Below, piece after piece: positions 1 through 5,933 of a DNA stretch of 8,943 nucleotides. The stretch is from an uncultured Bacteroidales bacterium (GTDB taxonomy: Bacteria > Bacteroidota > Bacteroidia > Bacteroidales > P3), in assembly GCA_937915785.1 (NCBI GenBank), contig CALGGY010000064.1, positions 1-8,943 of the forward strand, read 5' to 3'. The position numbers were made by a program, and so were the translations under genes. The notes under the pieces are model-generated. The model did no database searches and was not told where the DNA came from. It worked only from the letters and a program-made list of their open reading frames with translations. The stretch's first letter is position 1. Every line of letters begins with the position of its first letter.

Positions 1-120
1 AATAAGTTGAACCATCGGCCAAGAAAAAAATTGGGATTTCTTACTCCAATTGAGTATTTTTTTCGTAACTTTGCAAAACCAAATTTTGGAAATAATCATA
101 GTCTTGCATTTATAACTTGA
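1..120. other. AT-rich stretch without an assignable gene
   Basis: No frame is open across this stretch. In the third frame, 111-119 reads Tyr-Asn-Leu, which would run well into the VWA strand starting at 121 if one A at about 120 were extra, but that frame meets a stop at 99-101. A TAACTTTG at 66-73 matches the Bacteroides -7 element, but no TTTG lies about 20 bases upstream. It may be decayed coding sequence of the gene that follows. Confidence 0.35.
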
Positions 121-1100
121 ATTCAGCTTACCTTTACCGATGGTCTGGACAACGCTTCGGTTCCCATCAATCAACTCAAAGAAAAACAAAACTGGGGCGA
201 CAATATTGGCAAGGACAAAAACAACCAATACCTTAAATACCTAAAAGACAGTGTGGTAAATGCGAAGAAAATACTAAACAAAAGCATTGAATGCTACAGC
301 GTTGCCTACGCCGGGGGGAATCCGGAAGGTCAGCAACGCGATCTGTTCAAAGAAGTAACAAAGCAACTGTCCACAGATGACAAAGGCCGTAATATTAAAC
401 ATTTTGCATTGGCTGAAAATTTTGGAGACGTTGAAAAATTTTTCAACAAATCACTGAATGACATAATTGAGAACTGGCTGTATGTGCAACTTACGGTAGG
501 CGAGTCGCAAGACGGCCAGGTAAGATGGCATTTGCCAACGGTAAACTACCATCCTTGCCGCAAAATAAAAAGCTTTTATATGGGTTTTGGCTTAGGCTTT
601 GGCTACCTTTCGCAAACTATCAGCATTATCTTGGTCAAGATACCAATAAAAAGCCTATTTTCGACAAAGAGCTTAACTATGACTATCTTTTAATTTCTCC
701 GTCGATAGACGTTGCATGGAGGCTGAATAGCCACTGGTATTTGGGCTTGTACGGAGCTTTCCATTTCGGATATGCGCTGAAGGATAATGCCGGCAATATA
801 ATAGGTTTTTCGGCCATGCCCTTGTTACTATACCGTTTCCAAAACAATTCGGCGCTGTTTTTCGGCTATGGAGTGGCAATACCCGACATCGAAGAACACC
901 CCATGCACGACCTTCGCATAGGGTTCAAATTCAAGAAAGGATTTTTCCTTGCTGCCGACGGATATTTTTACAGAAAATGGCCCGACAATGCCAACCGCAG
1001 TATATTTGTCGGTGGTTCGCTGACCATGGGATGGAGCTTTTTCAAGGACAGATTCCCGCGTCCGAAGGAGTGTCCAACAAACACCAATATCAATTACTAA
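121..1100 (+). pseudogene. VWA-domain / beta-barrel protein, 5'-truncated and frameshifted
   Basis: The frame is open from 121, after a TGA at 118-120, but has no ATG; a GTG at 253 lies inside the domain. The codons at 127-153 read LTFTDGLDN, the form of the third metal-site (MIDAS) motif of von Willebrand factor A domains, so the first half of the domain with its DxSxS motif is missing. About 110 residues of mixed helix and strand follow, ending near VGESQDGQVRWHLP (around 499-540). From about 577 the sequence turns into alternating hydrophobic and aromatic strands (FYMGFGLGFGYL), typical of an outer-membrane beta-barrel. That strand is read in the frame of 121, but the rest of the barrel to TAA at 1098-1100 is read in the frame of 525-1100. 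The two join well if one base is restored in CCTTT at 606-611. An ATG at 525 lies in the second frame but gives a poorer start to the barrel. I infer one broken gene, not two genes. The family is not recognised beyond the VWA motif and the barrel character. Confidence 0.6.
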
Positions 1101-1116
1101 AGTTCAAATAGATTTA

Positions 1117-1163
1117 GCAAAACAGAAAGCTCCGCAGCTACGCTGCGGAGCTTTCTGTTTTGC
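1117..1163. terminator. Bidirectional intrinsic terminator between convergent genes
   Basis: Two perfectly complementary 22-base arms (1117-1138 and 1142-1163) flank a three-base loop. The GC-rich core pairs 1129-1138 with 1142-1151 (GCTCCGCAGC/GCTGCGGAGC). On the plus strand the core is followed by TTTCTGTTTT (1152-1161), and the matching A-rich arm (1119-1128) gives the same U-rich tail on the minus strand. It lies 16 bases after the plus-strand stop at 1100 and 33 bases after the minus-strand stop at 1197, so it can end both transcripts. Confidence 0.92.
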
Positions 1164-1196
1164 ACTATGTACTATGAGTAAAAAGGCGCACCATTA

Positions 1197-1838
1197 TTAT
1201 TCTTCGGTGCCTTCGCTCTGCATGTTCACTATCCAGCCGAGCATGGTGGTGTAGCGGCTGGAGAAAGTGCCGGAGAACGGAACACTTACGTTGACGTCCA
1301 TCATCGGGTCGGCCAGGCGGTCTATCACGTAGGCGGTGCCGCTGAAAGAGCCGGAAATTTTGTTTTCGGTAACCTCGGTGATGTTGATGGTGCCGGATTT
1401 CATCACATAGTATTTGGTTTTGCTAACGGCCATGCCAACAAGCTGTGAGCCGGCAAATTTGCCGTTGAAAAGCGAGCGATAGTCGAAGGTGAGCACGTCC
1501 TCTGTGGTAAGGTAGTTGCTTACGGTGTAGGTGCTGCCTTGGCTAACGGTGCCTGTAAGACGGTAGGCCATCATGGGGAATACTATGCTGTTGGTGTCGC
1601 CCAAGTTGAGCAGGGTGTTGATGCCCATGGACATGCTCAGGCCTATAGTGTAGGGGTTTGACTTTTCGCTGCCATCCTTGGTCATGGCCATGCTGGCGCT
1701 GAAATTGGTCTCTTGTCCGTCAACGGTTACTGCGGCATTGCCGGTAAGTTCGTCAAGGATTTCTTGTACTGTTTCGTCGCAGGAGGTGAAAAACATTGCT
1801 CCGGCAATGACTGCAACGGTTAAAAATAACTTTTTCAT
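1197..1838 (-). CDS. Putative lipoprotein, hypothetical
   Basis: The 213-residue product starts with a lipoprotein signal peptide: Met-Lys-Lys, a hydrophobic stretch of about 12 residues, then Phe-Thr-Ser-Cys with the lipidated cysteine at residue 20. It is followed by Asp-Glu, and an export-to-surface signal is not clearly present. The mature part is rich in Thr, Ser, Gly and Val with alternating strands. It has AVTVDGQ near residue 35 and, in the C-terminal half, SGTINITEV followed by ISGSFSGTAYV. This is the general look of small beta-sandwich lipoproteins of Bacteroidota such as DUF6252, but I could not confirm the family. Function is unknown. The gene has its own promoter (1922-1953), a leader of roughly 75-80 bases, no Shine-Dalgarno sequence, and shares the terminator at 1117-1163 with the convergent gene. 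The ATG at 1838 is favoured because the signal peptide begins right there. Confidence 0.88.
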   Translation of the reverse strand: MKKLFLTVAVIAGAMFFTSCDETVQEILDELTGNAAVTVDGQETNFSASMAMTKDGSEKSNPYTIGLSMSMGINTLLNLGDTNSIVFPMMAYRLTGTVSQGSTYTVSNYLTTEDVLTFDYRSLFNGKFAGSQLVGMAVSKTKYYVMKSGTINITEVTENKISGSFSGTAYVIDRLADPMMDVNVSVPFSGTFSSRYTTMLGWIVNMQSEGTEE

Positions 1839-1902
1839 TGTGTTGTTTTTTTGTTTTAAACTATTGATTTTCTGTTCTTTATTTCATCTTTTATGGTTTT
1901 CT

Positions 1903-1922
1903 GCAACGTGTGTATACGTTGC
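1903..1922. promoter_or_regulatory. Inverted repeat over the predicted transcription start
   Basis: GCAACGT (1903-1909) and ACGTTGC (1916-1922) form a perfect 7-base inverted repeat with a six-base centre. It touches the last base of the -7 element and covers the predicted start point. It could be an operator for a dimeric repressor or a small hairpin at the 5' end of the mRNA. No regulator is visible in the window. Confidence 0.4.
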
Positions 1923-1953
1923 AAATATAATTATTTTTTTGTTTTCTGCCAAA
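1922..1953 (-). promoter_or_regulatory. Bacteroides-type promoter of the lipoprotein gene
   Basis: Read on the minus strand, TTTG (1953-1950) is followed after 20 bases by TATATTTG (1929-1922). This matches the -33 TTTG / -7 TAnnTTTG consensus of the Bacteroidota primary sigma factor in both elements and in spacing. Transcription would begin near 1915. The -33 element lies 14 bases beyond the end of miaA, so the lipoprotein gene is probably transcribed on its own. Confidence 0.8.
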
Positions 1954-1967
1954 ACAAAAATTTTGTG

Positions 1968-2894
1968 CTACTGCATCTGCTGGCTGCAAAATTGATTGTA
2001 AGCATCTGTTATTGTGGATATTTTATCTTCGAAACCGATACTGTGGTCGATCCACTGTATGTGTGTGCCGTTGCGTTCCATGCGTCGGAACCATGTCATC
2101 TGGCGTTTGGCAAACTGTCGTATGGCTATATTGAGCTGTTCCACCATGTCGGCGTATGTAAGGCGGTTGAGCAGATAAAGTGTAACATATCTGTATTCCA
2201 GTCCGTAACGCATTAGCCGTTCGTGGCTTACGCCGCCGTCTATCAGGGTCTGCACTTCGGTTATCATGCCTTGCTGGAGGCGCTGTTCGAGGCGCTGGCG
2301 TATGCGCTGCATCACTGTTTGGCGGGGGTAGGCTATGCCAAATACTATGTAGCGGAAATCGGTACGTTTTTGGAAAGGGTGTGTACGCTGGTATTCTTGT
2401 ATTTCGATGGCACGCACAAGGCGCTGGCGGCTTTCGGTGTCGGTGTGGTTGTGCAGTTTTACGTAGGTTTGCAGCAGTTGTGCTAGCTGCTGGTCGGTTT
2501 GTTCCGATAGTTTTTCTCTTAGCTCAGGGTTTTCGGGAACAAGGGCAAAGGGGTATTGTTTGAGCACCGATTCTATATAAAATCCTGTGCCTCCACACAT
2601 TATAGGAACGTGCTTGCGCTGCTGTATGCCGTCGAAGGCTTGCCAGAAATCGCGGTAAAACTCGCCGGCGCTGTATTCGTAGCCGGGCTGGCGTATGTCG
2701 GTAAGCAGGCAGGGTATGTCGGTGTTGTGCACGCGGTACTCGCCAAGGTCCTTGCCAGTGCCTATGTCCATGCCGCGGAACACCTGCCTCGAGTCGGCGC
2801 TTATTATTTCTCCGCCGAGGCGGTAGGCCACTTCAACGGCGATGTGGGTTTTGCCGCAGGCTGTGGGTCCGAGTATGGTGAGCAGTGGGTTCAT
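1968..2894 (-). CDS. miaA: tRNA dimethylallyltransferase MiaA
   Basis: MiaA transfers the dimethylallyl group of dimethylallyl diphosphate to N6 of adenine 37 in tRNAs that read codons starting with U. This is the first step towards ms2i6A, and it acts in the cytoplasm. The 308-residue length is normal. Visible motifs in order: P-loop GPTACGKT (residues 9-16); ISADSRQVFRGMDIGTGK (31-48) with the catalytic-type Asp34; GGTGFYI (101-107) lining the diphosphate site; and the family signature RQFAKRQMTWFRR (259-271). All key positions are kept. The DSRQ...GMDIGTGKDL form is one of the MiaA types found in Bacteroidales, some of which carry two MiaA paralogues. The ATG at 2894 puts the P-loop at the usual distance from the N terminus. 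It lies 79 bases after the OmpA-family gene with a terminator between them, and I see no promoter for it, so read-through may supply its transcript. Confidence 0.97.
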   Translation of the reverse strand: MNPLLTILGPTACGKTHIAVEVAYRLGGEIISADSRQVFRGMDIGTGKDLGEYRVHNTDIPCLLTDIRQPGYEYSAGEFYRDFWQAFDGIQQRKHVPIMCGGTGFYIESVLKQYPFALVPENPELREKLSEQTDQQLAQLLQTYVKLHNHTDTESRQRLVRAIEIQEYQRTHPFQKRTDFRYIVFGIAYPRQTVMQRIRQRLEQRLQQGMITEVQTLIDGGVSHERLMRYGLEYRYVTLYLLNRLTYADMVEQLNIAIRQFAKRQMTWFRRMERNGTHIQWIDHSIGFEDKISTITDAYNQFCSQQMQ

Positions 2895-2905
2895 CGCTGT
2901 TTTTT

Positions 2906-2943
2906 AAAAAACGGACATCTCTGGTGCTTGGCCAAAGATGTCC
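2906..2943 (-). terminator. Intrinsic terminator after the OmpA-family gene, inside the miaA leader
   Basis: Arms 2936-2943 (minus-strand GGACATCT) and 2913-2920 (AGATGTCC) pair over eight bases, with a further three-base pairing (TGG/CCA) inside. On the minus strand the stem is followed by G and six T residues (2912-2906). It lies 30 bases after the stop at 2974, and its T-run ends 11 bases before the miaA ATG. The plus strand is also T-rich after the stem (2944-2960), so it may stop antisense transcripts too. Confidence 0.8.
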
Positions 2944-2973
2944 TGTTTTGTTTTTTGTTTATTTGTCAGTGCG

Positions 2974-5643
2974 TCAGTCGTCGAGGAAAATGAGGCGTGC
3001 TTTCTGCTTGTTGAATTCGTACTTGCCGAATTCGTTGAGTCCCACGCGGTTTATCACAAAGTTGGCGGGGGCGTCTTTCAGAACTACGCATTCCACTTTT
3101 TCGAGACGTTGCTGGCCAATCTGCACGCTGTTGAGTATCACAATGGATTTGTCGAGAATGTTGCCTTCGGGGTCGAAGGAGTTGTCGCGTTCGGGGAAAT
3201 CCTCTTTGTTGATGCGTCGTTTGTAGAGGAAATTCATTGCCTCTTCCCACGATATGGCGATGGCCTCTTTGAAACGTTCGTCGATGAGCATGGTTACGGC
3301 GGCGCCGTTGACGATGGCTGTTATTTCGCCTTTGGTGGACTGTATCATGGTAACGGGCACAATGGCTTCGTCGTGGATGATGGCTGGTTCGAGTTCTTCG
3401 TCAGGCTCTTCGGCGGGTTTGTTCACAAGGTCGATAATCTTGCCGTCTTCGGTCTCTTTCACTGCAGGAGTGTCGGAGGCCATATTGTCGATCAGTTTTT
3501 TGGACACGAAGTCGGTACGCAGCACAACGAAGTCGGTACGTCGGTTGAGCTGGTGTGCCACTTCCTGCTGTGGTTGTGGCAGGCGTTTCACGTAGTCGCA
3601 TTCGAGGGTGGTGCCTTTTTTGAACAGGTATCCGTTCACCATCATGTCTTTTTCCATCACACGGGGTATGCGTTCGCCGTAGCCTTTAGCCACGAGGCGG
3701 TCGGCTTCGATGCCGCGCGACACGAGGTAATCCACCACCGATTGTGCCCTGCGTTGCGACAGGGTGTCGTTGGTGAGGCGTATGAATGGGCGGCAGTCGG
3801 TGTGCGAGCGTATTTCGATAACAAGGTTAGGGTTGTTCATCAATATCAGATAGAGGTCCATAAGGGAGTCCTGATACTGTTCCTTGAGGTCCCATTTGGC
3901 AAGGTCGTAGCGGATTTCGGGCAGCGTAACGGGCTGCTTTGGCACGGGTTCCATGCGGAAATTGTGCACAATGTCCTTGTCGGTGTTGTATCCGTAGGTG
4001 CTTTCGGAGCCTTCCACGCTGAAATAGTCCACCTTGGAGAGGTACATTTTATAGATAACGTTGCGTTTTATCTTGTCGGTGCCGAAGCGGTACATGCCGT
4101 TTTTGTCGGTTATTTCTTCGTACTCGTTACCGTCGGAGCCAACGAGGCGCACTTTAACGCCGCGCATCAGCTGCATGGATTTTTCGTCGCGCACGTTGCC
4201 TTCGATGCTATAGAGCAGTGGTGGCAGGTAGAACGAGAAAATGTCGTATTGCAGGTCGGAGAGGCGTTTGCCTTTGAATTCGGTTTTTTTGTTGTGCGGG
4301 TCGGCAAGGTAGCGGTTTGAGGTGAAATATCCGTGCTCGTTGTAGTCGGCACCGGTGTTGGGGACGTACACTATGCCGAATTCGTCGAACGATGAGTTGA
4401 TGGGCACTCCGAGGTTTTCGGCTTTGCCGAATGAGCCGCCTTTGGGCACGGAGCGGAACATGTCGAGTCCGCCGAGTCCGGGCAGGCCGTTGGATGAGAA
4501 ATAGAGCACCGAGTCTTGGTTGAGGGTTGGAAACACCTCACGGCCAGGGGTGTTGATGTTTGGGCCGAGGTTTCGTGGTGTGCCGAAGGAGTCGTTCACC
4601 GATGAGCGTCGTGCCACCCACAGGTCGTAGTCGCCATAGCCGTCGGGCATGTCGGAGGAGAAGTAGAGTGTAAGTCCGTCGGGGGTTATGCAGGGGTGCA
4701 TGTGGGAGTATGCGGTGTCGCCAAGGAACACCATCTTGGGTGTGGACCACTCTTGCTGGGGCTCGTTGCTTTCGTCTTTTTTGGATTTGCGTTTGCCTTT
4801 GGTGTCCTGCTCGGGCTGCACGCGCACTGTTACGTACACCTGACAGTTGTTGTCGCGGTGTTCTATCACATCGCATCGGGTGAAGAACACTGTGTTGCCG
4901 TCGCCGGTTACGCTGGGTTCACTTTCGTTGGCTTTGGTGTTTATTATTTTTTCGTCGCCGTCTATCAGCTTGAGGTCCATCCAGTTGCCTTTGCGGTCTT
5001 TGGTCTGGTAGTATATCGACGAGAAAGCTTCGCCTGTCCATTCGTCTTTGCGGGCTTCTTCGTCGCTGATGCGCGAAGATGTGAACACCACGGTGTTGGT
5101 GTCGCCGCCTACGAAATTGAGCAGCCAGTCGTTGTATTTGGTGTTAAACATGGGCACGGAGTCGATGCGGTGGCGTGTGCGTTCGCGGTGCATTTTTGCT
5201 ATAATCTTGAGCGACGACTTGCGTTCGGTGCCGTATTCGTCGCCGGGCACCAGCCGCAGGTATTCGTCGTAGTATTGGTCGGCAAGCTCAATGTTGTTGT
5301 CCACCACCGAGAAACGGTACATTTCGGCCAGATAGAGGTAAATTTTGGGTTCGGAGGTGTAGTATTTGTTGCTAACAAGGCGTTTGTAGTAGCGTATGGC
5401 CTTGTCGTAATAGTTCATAAATCGGTAGCATTCGGCCATTTGGAACAGCACTCGGTTTTTTTCGGCCCGGTTCGATTTGATGGACTTGAAAGCCGACTCG
5501 TAGGTTTCGGCGGCTTCGATATATTTTTTCTGTTTGAAAAGATCATCGGCTTTTTGTGTTACACTTTTGGTTTGGGCAATACCCGACACTGCGCACAATA
5601 CGGCCAACGCCATCAAAAATAATCCCTTTTTAAAACTTTTCAT
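2974..5643 (-). CDS. TPR-PD40-CarboxypepD_reg-OmpA envelope protein with C-terminal retropepsin-like domain
   Basis: The 889-residue product has a signal peptide cleaved after about residue 23 (Gly-Ile-Ala|Gln). Cys17 has no valid lipobox. Domains in order: TPR-like helices (about 28-160); PD40/WD40-like propeller repeats (about 180-475), including TPDGLTLYFSSD, DSVLYFSSNG and GYFTSNR; a carboxypeptidase-regulatory-like sandwich (478-545); an OmpA C-terminal domain (575-712) with SHTD (Asp616) and LSQRRA (Arg632), the usual peptidoglycan-binding pair, GYGERIP, and the late strand NRRTDFVVL; a Glu/Pro-rich linker (725-757); and a retropepsin-like domain (about 760-889). In the last domain the catalytic D-T/S-G is Asp788-Glu-Arg, so it is probably inactive. 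PorE of the type IX secretion system shares the TPR-propeller-CRD-OmpA order, but it is a lipoprotein and to my knowledge lacks the last domain, so I give no gene symbol. I infer a periplasmic scaffold tying cell wall to outer-membrane components. A terminator follows at 2906-2943; I found no consensus promoter upstream. Confidence 0.93.
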   Translation of the reverse strand: MKSFKKGLFLMALAVLCAVSGIAQTKSVTQKADDLFKQKKYIEAAETYESAFKSIKSNRAEKNRVLFQMAECYRFMNYYDKAIRYYKRLVSNKYYTSEPKIYLYLAEMYRFSVVDNNIELADQYYDEYLRLVPGDEYGTERKSSLKIIAKMHRERTRHRIDSVPMFNTKYNDWLLNFVGGDTNTVVFTSSRISDEEARKDEWTGEAFSSIYYQTKDRKGNWMDLKLIDGDEKIINTKANESEPSVTGDGNTVFFTRCDVIEHRDNNCQVYVTVRVQPEQDTKGKRKSKKDESNEPQQEWSTPKMVFLGDTAYSHMHPCITPDGLTLYFSSDMPDGYGDYDLWVARRSSVNDSFGTPRNLGPNINTPGREVFPTLNQDSVLYFSSNGLPGLGGLDMFRSVPKGGSFGKAENLGVPINSSFDEFGIVYVPNTGADYNEHGYFTSNRYLADPHNKKTEFKGKRLSDLQYDIFSFYLPPLLYSIEGNVRDEKSMQLMRGVKVRLVGSDGNEYEEITDKNGMYRFGTDKIKRNVIYKMYLSKVDYFSVEGSESTYGYNTDKDIVHNFRMEPVPKQPVTLPEIRYDLAKWDLKEQYQDSLMDLYLILMNNPNLVIEIRSHTDCRPFIRLTNDTLSQRRAQSVVDYLVSRGIEADRLVAKGYGERIPRVMEKDMMVNGYLFKKGTTLECDYVKRLPQPQQEVAHQLNRRTDFVVLRTDFVSKKLIDNMASDTPAVKETEDGKIIDLVNKPAEEPDEELEPAIIHDEAIVPVTMIQSTKGEITAIVNGAAVTMLIDERFKEAIAISWEEAMNFLYKRRINKEDFPERDNSFDPEGNILDKSIVILNSVQIGQQRLEKVECVVLKDAPANFVINRVGLNEFGKYEFNKQKARLIFLDD

Positions 5644-5933
5644 CGTGTGTCTTTATATTTGTATCGTTTTTTATATATCTGTATTACAAAGAATTACACA
5701 CCTTTCCAAAGCTTTTTGGAGGCTACAATTCAATTTGCTAAGATACGATTTTTTTTTGGATTTTGTATGTTTTTTGTTTTTTGTTTGCTGTTTGGGAGTT
5801 TTTTGTCGATTGGTGGGAGTTTGTTTTGCTGCTCCAAAAACGCCATAGTAGGGTTGGCTTATGCAGAAAAAAGAGCGGATGTGTTGCCACATCCGCCCCA
5901 AACAAAACATGAAAAAAAATATTAAAATAATTG
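5644..5933. other. Intergenic region between htpG and the OmpA-family gene
   Basis: Apart from the htpG terminator (5866-5896) these 290 bases hold no convincing gene. The stretch is strongly T-rich on the plus strand (for example 5749-5785), and short frames here translate to low-complexity Phe/Cys-rich or Lys/Gln-rich peptides. The minus-strand promoter of the OmpA-family gene should lie here, but I find no TAnnTTTG facing that way. Confidence 0.6.
5866..5896 (-). terminator. Intrinsic terminator of htpG
   Basis: The arms 5888-5896 and 5875-5883 (GCGGATGTG/CACATCCGC) form a nine-base GC-rich stem with a four-base loop. On the minus strand the stem is followed by TC and six T residues (5872-5867). 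It lies 37 bases after the htpG stop codon at 5934. Confidence 0.88.

Noticed and set aside
66..73. TAACTTTG as a -7 promoter element for the plus-strand gene
   Set aside because: There is no TTTG at the right distance upstream, and the coding frame downstream lacks a proper start, so a chance match in an AT-rich stretch is more likely.
565..580. Programmed -1 frameshift at the A-run near 571
   Set aside because: The A-run does not fit the X-XXY-YYZ form in the zero frame, and the protein is coherent in the first frame well past this point, so the break lies further downstream.
2938..4320. A 460-codon plus-strand open frame opposite the OmpA-family gene
   Set aside because: Its translation is a Val/Phe/His/Gly-rich composition with no motif. 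It is explained by the codon use of the sense gene, which rarely uses codons that read as stops on the other strand. The sense gene has clear domains.
4696..5622. A 308-codon plus-strand open frame opposite the start of the OmpA-family gene
   Set aside because: Same compositional shadow: long Val/Phe/Gly-rich sequence without domain features, entirely inside a well-supported gene.
2974..5643. Naming the OmpA-family gene porE (type IX secretion)
   Set aside because: The domain order is similar, but the lipoprotein cysteine is missing, an extra C-terminal domain is present, and no other secretion gene is nearby.
5654..5661. Plus-strand TATATTTG promoter-like element
   Set aside because: It points towards the htpG terminator region with no plus-strand gene ahead of it, and no -33 element is present.
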